Source: Perkinsus olseni
Taxonomy: Eukaryota > Perkinsozoa > Perkinsida
Length of the DNA: 64,000 bases
Direction: 5' to 3'
Assembly: GCA_013115125.1 (NCBI GenBank)
Contig: JABANN010000027.1
Coordinates: 57,006-121,005 of the forward strand
Each line of letters starts with the position of its first letter. The stretch's first letter is position 1. Both the position numbers and the translations under genes were made by a program. The notes under the pieces are model-generated. The model was not told the origin of the DNA. It was given only the letters and a program-made list of their open reading frames with translations, and did no database searches. This document shows, piece after piece, positions 45,883 through 58,333 of the stretch.

Positions 45883-48800
45883 TCAGCCCCTCCTTGCGAA
45901 CATAGAGAACAGGACGGTCTTACTGACGACGTCATACGCATTCATAGATAAGAACTGAGCTGGAATATCCTCACACTCAGGTCTGTGCTTAGCAGCCAGC
46001 TCTCGCAGGTAGGATAGGACCTGCGGAACATTCACACGCCGCCGGAGGGATGCACCCAGGGCACTTGCCTGATGCACAGCCCTATTGGTATGGGCCGGCA
46101 ACTGCTGCAATTTACCACGGCAGCCTCCAAACGGGCACCGAGATGTACCTGGACCGCGACGGCTCGACCTCCTCCACCAAGAAGCGACCAATGGTGTGTA
46201 CGACTTACCGAGCGGCAACTGGCGAGTAGCTTTACCGCAACCTTCGTCGTCACATCTCACCCACCCCGACCCCGCCTCTCTTGTAATCTTTCGGAGAATC
46301 TGCGACCGATCAATGCACCAATTTCATCACTCATGCCTCATCAACCGAGTGGACAGTCAGGCGAATCTCACCAGGACAAGCAGATTGTGGAGTAAGGGCG
46401 ATGGTATCTCGGCCGAGCACTTCACACATTCCTTTTGTTTGATAGCATCCCCAATATGGCACGCTGATCGAGACAGCATACCCTACAAGCAGCCGCGGGC
46501 TACCCAGCATACTCGTCTTGCATTTCGGACACTTGTACTGCCGAGCAGCTCCCGCCAGGAACTTCCTCGCATCGGAGTACCTCGTGTCGATGTCTACATT
46601 CTGTGAAAGGGAAGCCATCACAGCCTCGACATCATCCCCATCCCCTGGACCTGACGCGAGTGCCCGTCGCATTCACCCCATGGACAACTCCCCTACCATT
46701 GTTGTTCATTCCAATAGCAGCGAACTTGCTAGGGTCCAAGCCCAAACACTCCGCCAAGTGAGCCGCGTCAGTGCCGCTCACTGGGGCACACAGCCGTACT
46801 AGCGGTGGATGAATTTGATGGGTTTTGTACCTTAACCGTAATCGCTGCTGCTGCATGTCAGCCAAGCGAATCAGAGGTACTAAGAAGAGCTTAGGAACCG
46901 CGTAAACTGGGCCATGGTCAGCGAGATCGCGGAGACTTACCACTGTGTGTCTATCTGCACCACAGAAGGCCCCAGCCTCCTAACCTCGTCGGGGCTGCGG
47001 GCTCTTGCCGCCACCGATTGAGAATCTACTATCCATGCACTACTAAGTGGAGTGCAGAAAGGAGGACCCACCGGTGCCAAGAGCTGCCGGTTTGGTCTCG
47101 GCGTCGCCCTCGGCTTCCGCCTTGCCGGCTGCCTCCCCTGGACGGGTGATAACATAAGGGATCTCATTTCCAGGCCGAATCACATGACCACCATCCATCA
47201 TCCGCTTGGCGACCATAACATGTGCCTTAGGAAGGTAGACAAATCTGGTCAAAAAACTACAGCGACACAGGTAGCACGCATGCACACAAACTAGGTTCAA
47301 CCACGATTGTTGCAACTGTGAGAGAGGCTCCCCCTCGACTGCTGGTACCTGGCTCTTGGCGTCTGGATAGTCTGCCGGCATCTTCGTCAAGGCCTTGGTG
47401 ATGACGTATTCTTCCAGTGGTATCTGATGCTCTCCGGCTTGTCCCGAGAGGCCCCGATGCTCCCCGCCTAGAATTGCCCGAGTTACCTCGTCGTTGTCCA
47501 TTTTGAGGCTTATGCTCTTCACATAGTCGTGCAGCCACTCCACCACACGCTCCGCTTCTTGCGCTGATCGGTCGACATCCGCTGGGCCATTCTCCGCTGA
47601 TGCTGATGCCGGAGCTTGAGACTCGGCCCGAAGCCCCAGCAAGCACCGAAGGACCTGCAGCAAACGGCTGGACTAACCGAATGGCGCGCCGTGCTCCGCC
47701 AATGAGCCAGCGCCCGAAAGTCTGGCAACTTTACCTCATCGCCCATCTTCTTAGACAGAGGGCACCAGTCACGTCTGACGAGATCGAGACCCTTGTACTC
47801 CTTCTCAGCGATACCCTGAGCCCAGTCAATCACCTTCACACCAGCGTACCTACAGAACCACCTCCCACAACGGAGACCCGTCAATCCCAGAATCTTATCT
47901 CACTTCTTTTTCTTCAACAACAGAAGCCTCTTAAAAACGCCGTCGATGTCGAGCTCGAGCTTCTTATACCGTTTATTAACCTCTGCCATTATCTGCCCTC
48001 CGATACGCATAGCCTGGTCGAATGCCTCCGTCCCTACAGATCAGCTTCATTCGAGCTACCCCATTACCGTTAGACCTACCTGTGTGGACAAATATAGAAT
48101 CCGTGTCACCATAGACCACATCAAAGCGGAGATGGCTCTCTACTATATCCACAGTGGCCTGATAAATACGAGCACTAGCCGGCTCGAGTCAAGGGCAACA
48201 TCCCATTCACCAACCTGCAGTGTCTCTCTGCCTGTCCGCGTGATGAGAGCGGCGATCGGCTTAGCATAGAAGCGGCTATTGGAGAACCCGAGGCAGCCGT
48301 ACATACTATTGGCTGTGAGCTTCAATGCCTTCTGCCGGATATCCAGCTGGTTGCCCGTCTTGGGATTGGTACCTAGGGATTTTCTCCTCCCACTGACCAG
48401 CAAGGGCAGGTACATGTCTTGAGCAGCTTTTTGACGTCCTTCCTGCTCTCGACCAGCCGAGTGATGACCTGCGGCAGTACAGCATCCCTCTCCCCCGGGG
48501 CCCTCTTAGGTAGCTCTGGAATCACGCCAGCGTTCTCGCCGAGGGCCGAGTCGTGAGCGTCCAATCTGAAGACAATCTAGGCAATGAAACAGAGGACCGA
48601 AAGCCACCGTGGCCAACCCCAACGACGCTCCCGCCTTCAAGAGCCCAATTCTGACCTGTCGACTGTCGTGAAGCAAATGTTATATTCTCGGATAATAGAC
48701 GGGTAGAGGGAATTGAAATCCAAGAGAAGCACGAGCTTGTCGTAGAGGCCTGCCTTGGGTTCAAGTACCAGACCACCGGCGTATCTGTGGGAGGATCCTC

Positions 48801-51800
48801 AGACCGACTTCGTACGAAGTCCAGCTTACGCTGCCTTCTTCCTCCGGGGTCCAGCAGGGGCCTTGGCCTGCGGGATATCGCCGCCCTCGTCGAACACATC
48901 AGCCTGATAGCTCTTCCGGTCACCGGGTCTCTCCTTGTCAGGAACGATGAACTTCTTTCTGATAAAAGAACCAGAAACTAAGCTACTCAGCCGCCCACGT
49001 GCCAGCCGTGCAGAGGAAGCACGACACTCCCCACTCCTCACTCGAGGCTGGCCAGCACAGGTCATCCACGACTCGACCATGCCGTGCGAGACACCGGAAG
49101 ATATAATGCCTTACCTGTGGAACTCGTGTACTAAAAGTATCTCATTCCTCTCAGCTCTCTTATTCTGCAGCGAGTGGCTCCAAAGATTCCCCGCCAAATT
49201 AGTTAACTGCCTCGTCAAAGACAACACCTACAACGCGGCCAACAGAATGCACCGAACACTTCCGACCCACGGCGGCCCTACCTGCAGCGCCCATCCGACC
49301 CGCAGTTGCAAGACGGCATCGGTGAGCGTATGCTCCGCTAGTGCCGAGAGCGCCCTAGGGTCCTCGTAGAACTTCACCAAGGAATCCAACGCTACGGGGG
49401 CTCGCGCTGTCTGACCATGCAAGAAATGCTCATACCGCTACTGACGTCCGACTCGCCTCACCTTCAACAACTTCAGCGAGAGGCTTCCCAAATCATACGT
49501 GGTCAACCTCAGGTACTCTCTGGCGCTCAGGTAGGTATCACACACCAACCGCCCGGCTGTCAGGCTGCGGCCCAGCCAGAGGCTGCCTCCACCGGCGTTG
49601 CCTCTGCCATCACGCTTCTTCCCGCCGTGCCCAAAAGGAAGATGCCCGGTCGGCCTGAGCGCTCGCTGTTGGCAGGACAATTCTCCTTAGCCATCCTGAA
49701 CCCACCTTTTGAGGCGGCTGAACTTGTGCCACGCAGGCAGCTTATGATGCTGCATCCGCTGGGCCAGGATATCCAAACCAAATCCAAATCTACCAAGAGC
49801 CAGCGCCAGGCTACTGAAGGAGGGACCGCCACTGAGGCCCTACATGTTATGGCCTAATATGATGTCAGGGTCAGCCCGAGTGACCATGGCGGCCAGGTGA
49901 TTGAGCAGGGCACGTTCGCTAGACTCCACGACGATATTCTGAAGGGCGAATAGAAGACAGCCCTCAGCTTGGCGCCTCCCCTACTAACCTTGGCCAGAGG
50001 GCCCTTGGGGAAGGTAACACCCTCTATTTTCGTCACTGCCATGAAGGTTTGCATACCTTGAGGTCGAAGCGTGTAAGATACGCCAACCCGCTGCCTACAC
50101 TCACCCCGCCGAAGACACTCCTCGTTGGCTTCATCGACATCTAGATTGGGATTATGATAATAGGCCGCAACAGCTATCTCGTGCTGTTGCTGCTGGGCTG
50201 CCGCAGTCGATCGACCTGCCGTAGCCAGAGTTCGACCCTCAGCCCTCAAGCGAGGCGATTCTGACCCTTGCCAGTCGGGGCCTTCGTCTGCTTAGTCGTG
50301 TTGGTCTTGATAGAGAGGCTCATTATAGACAACGGTGGCAGAGGCGGCGTCGCATCAGCAGGTACCTACTCCGTCCACGCGTCACTGGATGGCTACTGCC
50401 GCTGGCCCTTACCACCGATATTCCCTTCGTGCCGGTCTGTACTCGGACCTCTCGAGTGCACCAGGAGAGCTTGTTCAATGCTGAGGCGGAGCGACGCACA
50501 CAATCAGGCTCCGTGGGCGGCCGCTGGTGGATGCAACTTACTCGTGGAAGCGTTGAAGGAGCCTGCACTTATCTGTATCCAGCATGGACCCATGATACGT
50601 CGCTTGACGAGGAACAGCTCCGTCAGAGAGGTGTTGTTGCCAAACACATGAGAGAAGGACTTGCCCTCCAACCCGGATGGCAGTGCTGGGCAGTTGGACG
50701 AATACACAACCTTAAGGCACCTGACAACCGTCCAGAGCTGCCGATGGGCCTAGAGAGCATAAAAAGTTAGACGCCTCTAACCCGACTGCAGTACAGTAAC
50801 ACTCAGCCGGTCACTTGCCCTACCCCAAACGGCCGTGAGGTATGCCATGGACTTGGTCGAAGCAGTAATTGCGCCAGACGAACTTGCACTTGTATTTATT
50901 CACAGCAGCCAACACCCCTCCGCTCTTCTTCCGTAGGGCCTCGAACTGAACAGAGAGATGATACTCACTACGCCTTCACTCCTCCAACGCCATAAGTCCG
51001 GAGTACTGCAGTGGGCACTTAGGAGACCCCCTGGGGGATGTGCTCACCTCCTGCATCACGGAGTAGCACGCCGCTCTACACTCACTCTCATCTTCTGACT
51101 GCTCCCTCTGAGGCGAGGCATTGGCATACTGACTCCCACTAGCAGCAGTCTCTTACCGGAAGGAAGAAGCAGTTGCGCATAATGTTGGTGACAACTACGC
51201 AGCATGAATCGAACTGTGCTCTAGCCGATGCCTTCCCGCCGTCCCGCCGTCTCGTTTTACCTGCTCAGGGCCAGTGCTGGCGAGGAGCAGGTAGTGCTCG
51301 ACATACCGAAGAGATAAAGAGCTGGAGTCTTGTCCGGCAAGACATCCTCGTAAACATCTAGCAGGTACCTGCCGCAACGAAGTAGCCCAACAGAAGGCAG
51401 CAGCCAAGCGGCACGCCGACACCATCGCCATTAACGGGGAGGCTCACATCATCAGAGACCCATCTTCTTCCTTCACAGCGTCAAGGCCATGATCGTCCCC
51501 GGCGGAGCCTGAGCGACAAAACGCTATCTCCACTATGGAACAGCGCGGGTGTCAGTATCATCAGACCCAATATAAACACGCAGCCATTTACCATGTGGAC
51601 TAGAGGCAGCCTTGGATTCGGCATCATCCGTGTCGTCCGTTATCAGCCATGAGTCGCCGAAGTCCACCACCTTCTGCGGCGACTCGCTGTCCTTCACTAC
51701 GGCAGCTGGTGCTCCAGACGGCCGAGGACCTTGTGGACCTGAAGGCCAGCCGTCCGCTAGCCGCTACTCCTCGGTAGACCCCACTAGTCGAGTCCTCTTT

Positions 51801-52966
51801 CTTCGTTCCTTCTTCGTCCTCTTTCTTCTCTTTACCGTTGCCTAGCTCACACCTCGGCGCCGCCTCCACAGGAACGCTGGCCTCTTCAAGGCTCGTCCGG
51901 CGTCGCTTAGTGGTCGACTTAGGAATATTTACCTCGGTGTCCTGCCGAAGCAACTGCCCACCTCAGCAGGACAGCGAAGGAATTCCGCCACCCACGACGC
52001 TCACTTCCACAGCATGATCATCATGCTCCTCCACGACGGCATCCTCCTCTGCCTTCACAGCACCACTGGGCTCCACGTCCCGGCATTCCTCGACCGGCCG
52101 CTTCCTGCTACTCGCTGAGGCCACGGCAGCTGGGGTGCTCCGTGCGACCTATCCATAACAAAGATTCCAATCGGACGAGTCAATCGAGTTCACCCTCGTC
52201 GGACGGGCCCCAACAGATCCACCTTCATCCATCGCCAGGAGCTCATCCTCGAAGCCCTCGAGCATGTCGTCGACTGCTGCCGTGTCTACCGGTGCTGGCT
52301 CCTCCTCCACTTTAGTACGTGTAGCCGGCTTGCTCCGACTCGCTCCCTGCAGCCAGGAACGACAAACTCTGCGGCCCAGTCGTACGGCAACCGCCGTAGA
52401 CACCGTCTTCCTCGGCTCACCTTGAAGAACTGGGCAATCCCTCTCTGTCCCTTCTCCCTCTCCTGCATCCGCCTAGCCGCCGCGTCCCTCTCCGCCTGTC
52501 TCTGCTTTCGCGCTCTATCCAGCATCTTGCGGGCCTGCAAGCACCCTCCCCCTCCTCTGCTACTGCAGCGGCACTACATTCTTCGACCCGCCCATCTCTT
52601 CCTCATCATTCAACCTCTCCAACTCCGAGTCGTACTCCTCCTAGCACGGCCCTCATCATCCTCACCCACGGCAAGCGGCCTCCACTACTACCTCGTCCCA
52701 CAGCTCCTGACCGTCATCGATGTACCCTCCCCCATCCCCACCCTGATCGTCCACCACGAAGTTGTCATTCCTTCTCTCCTTGCACAATTTACGGTACTCA
52801 TCCTCATCAACCTAAGTCAGTCACCATACGCCCAACCCTTCCAGACAACCCTAGGGACCTCCTCGATGATCCTGCCGCTCTCCCTAACCTGGTACTGCTC
52901 TGAGCGCTTCCCTCCGCCTGCACGGAGCTCACGAAGCTGTCGAAGTGCGTCTCTCTTAGAGGACAT
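45883..52966 (-). CDS. POLA1: DNA polymerase alpha catalytic subunit, spliced
   Basis: Replicative B-family polymerase that extends primers made by primase. The start is taken at the ATG 52964-52966 ([20 protein letters not shown]), followed by the family N-terminal block [17 protein letters not shown] (about 52690-52770), an acidic segment [15 protein letters not shown] and a long low-complexity linker. The exonuclease-like region has [20 protein letters not shown] (about 49850-49910). Polymerase motif A is [19 protein letters not shown] (about 48660-48720), motif [21 protein letters not shown] with [12 protein letters not shown] (about 48250-48360), motif [14 protein letters not shown] (about 48083-48122). 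The palm/thumb continues with [18 protein letters not shown] and [20 protein letters not shown]. The C-terminus has zinc-binding pairs ([23 protein letters not shown]). All catalytic aspartates are visible. Many short introns over 7 kb; stop at 45883. Every motif is alpha-type, not delta or zeta. Confidence 0.92.
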
Positions 52967-53110
52967 CACAGCAAAAGATCTATTTACTGCCAGCTTCAAC
53001 CTAAGATACCCCCAGCCCACCTCACCCCCTCTAATTAACACGTCCACTACGCAAAACCTTCCAGCGTGGAGAAAACGTAAGGCACATAAGGTGCAGTTAG
53101 GAACCTTATT

Positions 53111-55005
53111 CTACATTCCCTCAGGAGGGGCCTTAGTCTGCACTACTCCCTCCTCCCAAAGGCTGGTCGTCAGACCTTGTCCCAGCTTCTGCATATCAAC
53201 CCAGTCGGGCCAGACCCGGTACATCTCCGACAGAGCAGCTACCTTATCCACCCCAGAGATCTCCAGAGTGCCCGGCGTCCTCTTGCTGGCGTCATCCGAC
53301 ATCATATGCTGAGACATCTTATTGTCCGCACAGTGGAAGATGAGGGTCGTGGACTCCATCGTTTCCACATCGCTCTCCACAGCGACCCGTACCCATGCCG
53401 GGTTCCGCCACCGCACGAGGAGGTTGCCCTGAGCGGCCGGGCTCGGGCCGTGCGTCTTAGTCTCACCCGCCCTCGGAGCAGGAGGAGTCCGCAAGGCTAT
53501 GAAGTCAACCTGCCAGGGGAAACTTCTCGTGGTAACCCTAACACCCCCCCCCCTCCCCTGAGCCGCCTTACCGCAGTCTGATCAGCAGCATCATCCTCAT
53601 CGACATATTCACTAAGCTTAGCGATTAGCTCCTTAACATGACCCTTGAACGCCTTCCGAGCCCGCATCAGCGCCTCCGGCTCAGCCTGAGTCTCCCCTTG
53701 AGGGGGGACTCTAGCAACCTTCTCCACCTCCTCCTCCACCGCCATGCTGCTGTCGTCCTCCTCCTCAGCCGTGGCGTCATCATCGCTAGCATTGTCCTCA
53801 TCTTCACCTGCCTCCCGTGCTGCAGTCTCGACCGTCACCGGTGCCATCAGTCGGCCCATGTACCTGCCAAACACATCGCTGGGCGGTCTTCGCTGCCATG
53901 CTGCTGGCACCTCATCCAATTGACAGGCACACCCTCCCTGAAGGCGACATCCTCCTTCATGGCCTTAGCCAGGGCCCCCGGTATAAGAAGATTCTGGAGG
54001 AGTTCGCCCCAGGAGTTGTGGTAGTAGGTGCTCACCGTGAGGTGATGGGAGTAACCACCAGGCGACACACAGCCAAAATGGACCGTACCTGAACAAATGC
54101 CAGTGAAAGCGCATGACCGACAACAGCAGCAGGAACCAGGAACCAATGCGATATTAAGCGGAGATGGAGAAACTTAACGTGCTAGGCCTACTACCTCTGG
54201 GAATGTAAAGCAAGTCTCCCTGCTCGATAACCTCGTCAAAGTAAGGCAAAGCTAGCTCCTCCTCCGTGTAATCTCTAAGGCGAACATCAATACAACAACC
54301 ACCCTAAGCTGGTCACTCCCCAGCGTACCGGCTATAGTCCATCGGCAGTGGACCATCATCATCAGGGCTATCGTACAGCCGCCATCGCTTGCTGCCCTCC
54401 GTCTGCAGCATGAACACCTCCACATCATCATAGTGAGGGGCGAACCCAACTGAGTTGGCCGGGGTCAGGTAGGAGTTGGCCCCCCAGAGAGTTCCGAAGT
54501 AGTTCTCCAAGCGCTCCATCAGAGCATGGCAGGGTTTGCTGAAGCGCTGAGGCTGCATGAACTGGCAGCTGACCCCTTCCTCGAACCGCTCTTGCATGTA
54601 CTCAACAGTCGCCTTCTCGCCCTCCTCGCCATTGTGCATCACCTTCGCTCCGTCCTCCACCCGGGCAAAGTTGACACTCTCCCCAAAACGACACTCGTGC
54701 TTGGCCAGAGTCTTTTCCGCCATGGCCTTCGTCCACACGCCCGAGTAGTAGTCCCGAGCATCCGGCCGCTTCACGTGCAAGGGCTTCTTCTCCCAGTACT
54801 CCTCAAAGAACTGCTCGACCGTCACCGGGTGGATGAGCCAGGCAAAGAGCTTCTCACTGCAGCTCGTGGCCGTGTTGCCCAAGGGGAACTTCAGACCGGT
54901 GCCGGCAACTTTCTTCTTGTGGCCGCTGGCAGCAGGACTCCCCTTGGACTTCTTCCCACCACTAGCAGCTTCAAGAGGAGTAGTAGACGGACGTTTAGAC
55001 GGCAT
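53111..55005 (-). CDS. JmjC ribosomal oxygenase (RIOX/NO66/MINA53 family), spliced
   Basis: 2-oxoglutarate/Fe(II) hydroxylase of the RIOX family, which hydroxylates histidines of large-subunit ribosomal proteins in the nucleolus. The ATG at 55003-55005 begins a lysine/serine-rich, NLS-like leader. The JmjC core follows: VEQFFEEYWEKKPLHVKR (about 54770-54830), ANSYLTPANSVGFAPHYDDV with the iron HxD in PHYDDVEVFMLQ (about 54410-54450), EGSKRWRLYDSP, LPYFDEVIEQGDLLYIPRG (about 54195-54255), and YSHHLTVSTY supplying the distal histidine (about 54030). The later exons make the dimerisation and winged-helix part (AWQRRPPSDVFGRYMGRLM; WRNPAWVRVAVESD; TPGTLEISGVDKVAALSEMY), with a long Glu/Asp-rich insert between them at about 53690-53830. 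Stop at 53111. The order and lengths match NO66/MINA, with only the acidic insert unusual. Confidence 0.88.
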
Positions 55006-55141
55006 GAATAATCAACCGGGAAGGTACAGTACCCTGGAGCATCACCCCGTGCACCACGTTCGCGCCATCATTACCGACGCAACACCAGCAACTGCCATTA
55101 TCAATAACAATATGGACATGACGACGCATGGCCACTACACG

Positions 55142-55877
55142 TTACTTCCTCGGCACAGCCAAGAGTGACTCCAATTGCTCCTTCAACTGAGTGTTTTCCT
55201 TTCGTAATCGTTCCACCTGATTCACGTAAGGTCCCCCCATCAGCCGCTCCTAAAGAAGCTCATCTCTCCTTTGGCCTTACTTCTTCCTCGTGCTGCCTCT
55301 GGTTCTCACTGCGTTTCGCCTCCCCTCCCACCTGGGTATCAACAATCCTTTGCTCCATAGCCTTCACATCATTCTGCCACCACGCCGTACCGCTTTTCCA
55401 CCAACTCCCCCCCCCCCTACTACCTCCAGTAGTTCGATATCAGCCGTCAGCTCCTCCGTCTCCTGCTTCTCGTTGAACCTGCGCTGCTCCGCCATGAGAG
55501 CTTTCCGAATGCCAAAGGCAATGGAGGACTCATACAGCGACTGGTAGGCCGCGATGGTCATGCGGACCTCGTCCCTCACTCTCAGGGCCAGCAGCCCTCT
55601 CTCGGCACAAATGATCGTCATCTGACACGACCGCAGCTATCGCCCGGAGAAAATGCCCCCGACGACCCACCTGACGGATGAGCTCATCAAAGGCCTGTCC
55701 ATAGAGGTCCTCACGAACAGGGCAGATGCCGGTCTCCCTGGCCTGGCGTTCCTGCAACCTCTTGTCCAGCTCCTGCTGCAGGGCCACTACATCAGGCCGA
55801 GTGGCGGGAGTTGATGATACATATTGGACCTTGCAAAGCGCAGCGAGCACTGAGCTAGAATCGAGAGATGGTACCAA
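55142..55877 (-). CDS. DNALI1: Axonemal inner-arm dynein light chain p28, spliced, 5' end unresolved
   Basis: Light chain of single-headed inner-arm dyneins in motile cilia. Readable parts in order: VSSTPATRPDVVALQQELDK, RQARETGICPVREDLYGQAF and DELIRQV (about 55665-55810), an intron, then ICAERGLLALRVRDEVRMTI and AAYQSLYESSIAFGIRKALM (about 55490-55615), a coiled coil with MEQR-type heptads, and the terminal RLRKENTQLKEQLESLLAVP ending in TAA at 55142-55144. The core from TGICPVR to FGIRKAL is almost invariant in this family, so identification is secure. Upstream the frame only opens at a TTG at 55877; the true start and the family's short Pro-rich N-terminus must lie in an exon upstream that was not resolved. 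It implies a flagellated stage such as the biflagellate zoospores of perkinsids. Confidence 0.9.
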
Positions 55878-56582
55878 CCAAGCAGGGTATACGATTTCTT
55901 ATGAGTTTATAGAGACTGCATGCTTGAATCCACACCCCGTTGCTTGGAAGAGAACGAATTTCTCTGCTACCATGGAACCTATTGTGGGTTCCTGCCCGCC
56001 CTCAACCGCGACGACGAAGATTCCTTTCGACCCAGCAGAGCGTATCTTACGGTTTCCCTACCCTACCCAAACCCTGTCCTCATCCGACCATTCCCTCGGC
56101 GGCAGTATGGAATTTAGAATGTCCTCTGTCTGAGTCATGCCCGGTACCCCCTCTACCGCCGCCTTCGGTGAGGCGCCCTAACAGCAGCATTTGCGTGAGG
56201 GGACATCTGTCAGTTACCACCTTCTTGCCGGTCTTATTGCCGATATTGGCAATGGAGATGGGGGTGCTGTACTTCACCAACGACGGTTGCATTGATTTAC
56301 GAAATGGAGCGCGATTTTGAATGGCACCACCCCGAGGCCGAAGAGTGCGTCGCTCCGCTAAGAAAAACGAAAATTTTCGTAAAGCGGCCTCGCTCCGCTT
56401 CCAGACAGAATAATTGAACGCAAGATGCCGTGCCCTGATTTTGAAAGATGCAAAAATAAGGGGCGGCTATGTGGCTGAGGGCAGGGAGTAATGGGAGGGT
56501 GGCGGATTGCCGAGGGAGCCTGTGGGACTGGACTTAAGCCCGCTGATCTCAGAGAGAGTCCTCATCTAACAGCCCTTCCAAT
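55878..56582. other. Divergent region between DNALI1 and the P450 gene
   Basis: Probably holds the missing DNALI1 5' exon and both promoters. At 56350-56400 TCGCTCCGCT occurs twice, flanking the 14-bp palindrome ACGAAAATTTTCGT (56367-56380). Confidence 0.45.
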
Positions 56583-58206
56583 ATGACAATAACCTTTGAT
56601 GGCTTTACTATTCCCATCGTTTTCCTCACGCTGGTCGCGGCTTACGTACTGAAGCTCCTCCTTTCGGCCAAAGTTGCAAGTGACAGCCCTAAACCATCAA
56701 AAGGCGTTCGCTTGGAAACCCTGCTGGATCCGGAAGTCCGCAAGAATCATGTTGAATTCAATAAGAAGCTCCACAAAGATTTCCCTGGTCAACCTGTGAT
56801 ACCCGTAAGTCCGCTAGCATCACCATCCTGCCTGAAATGAATCCTCCCATCCCCAGGTGCTAGGCAGTGAGCCTGATTTTTACTTGGTCCACACGATGGA
56901 GGCGGCCATGGAGGTCACCGCTAAGTCGGAGTACTTCTCGAGCAACCCATGGGTGGACGGACGCTTAGTAGCCCTCAACACGATGACAAAGACAGATCAT
57001 GATAGAGTTTTGAAGACCGTCAAACGGTGAGGGGAAAACGCTTCTTTCGGAGCATACTTGGGCTCTCAGGTTCTATGCTGCCTCCAAAGTAAAGGGCATT
57101 TACACGGAGATCATCGATCGGGCCTTCGCCGCCAATCGTCCTCTCCTCCGCACGACTGGTGACTTGGTGAAGTGGGCTAAGCGAGTGCAGATGTACACCT
57201 CTCTGTGTGTTGCTGGGATTGCAAAGGACCCAACGCCAGAGCTCATCGACAGGTCAACACCGTCGTGGGCGCGAAAGGATTTCATTAGGAGTTTCTCAGG
57301 TTCATACACTATAATGATGTGGCTGTTCGACTAGTGTCTCCTCTGGGCGGCATCGGCCGTCGCCCGGCCCTCTCCTCAGCCGCTGCTATGGACTTCATCA
57401 GAGGCCTACTGGCCAGCGTCCGTCCGACCTTGCGTATGATAGTGGAGGTAGGGCTGTGGCCCACCCTACAGATCCTCCGTCCTGACTTGTCCCTGCGAAG
57501 AGGCATACGGCCCTACATGCATGTCTGGGAGTATCCGGAGCTCCTAGCGGAGACCCCTGAGTACTTCATCGCCCTCAACCGAGCCCTTCAGTCGCCCTTG
57601 TCGGGGACCCCAACAGAATCCCTAAAGGCGGCGGTGTTGCTCGGCACGATCTCAACGGCTGAGGCTCTGACCGTGATGGTCCAGTTGATGGTCAACATGA
57701 CGACTGCCAATGGGCTGCTCAATCTAGCCTCGAAGATTTCCTCCTGCGACCCGAGTATGTTGCCGAAGCCGGACGACGATAAAGGCGTTGTGAAGTTCTG
57801 CAAGGAGTGCATGAGAGTGGAGCCCTCGTTGATGCGGAACCCTCGGACTGTGATTAAGACCGGCGCGACCATTGGAGGCGTCACCATCCCGAAGGGCAGC
57901 CTTCTGCTCATCATGGTCGGTGCTGCCAATATCGACCCCAAAGCTTTCGGGGAGGAGGCCGCGGAGTTTAAGCCGGACAGATCGTCAGAGATCAATTCGC
58001 TGACGTTCGGGTCAGGGCTGCATTACTGCCTAGGACGCTACCTTGTTGAAGCGCAGGCTCGTGCCGCGTACCGTGAACTGGTGGACGAGGACGGCGTTGG
58101 GCTGACAATTGATCGAACTAAGAAGAATGAGCGTGTTTCGGATGTTGATGTTGGAAACTACGGCTGGAAGAGCCTCTACGCTCTTGTCGATTCCCTGCCG
58201 AAGTAG
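56583..58206 (+). CDS. Cytochrome P450, spliced
   Basis: Haem-thiolate monooxygenase-like protein. The ATG at 56583 begins an N-terminal membrane helix (FTIPIVFLTLVAAYVLKLLL), then a short first exon to about 56802. Further exons include SEPDFYLVHTMEAAMEVTAK and KTVKRFYAASKVKGIYTEII. The large last exon (from about 57319) holds the K-helix ExxR in FCKECMRVEPSLMRNP (about 57795-57842), IGGVTIPKGSLLLIMVGAAN, and the haem-binding loop FGSGLHYCLGRYLVEAQAR with the axial cysteine (about 58008-58065). The I-helix position reads LLGTISTAEALTVMVQLM: the usual acidic residue of the AGxDT oxygen-activation motif is missing although a Thr remains, so the chemistry may be altered. Length is near 470 residues. 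The substrate is unknown. It is followed closely by the ALDH12 gene on the same strand. Confidence 0.88.
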
Positions 58207-58333
58207 ATAACGCAATTGGATTCTGCTTTTTATCATTTGGTTGTTCCCGTTTCGTGATCTCACGGTCATCGCTGTTGAGTCTAGCTCGCCGGGGTCAACC
58301 TCATTCCAGTGGCTTCCCATTCACTCTTCCAGT

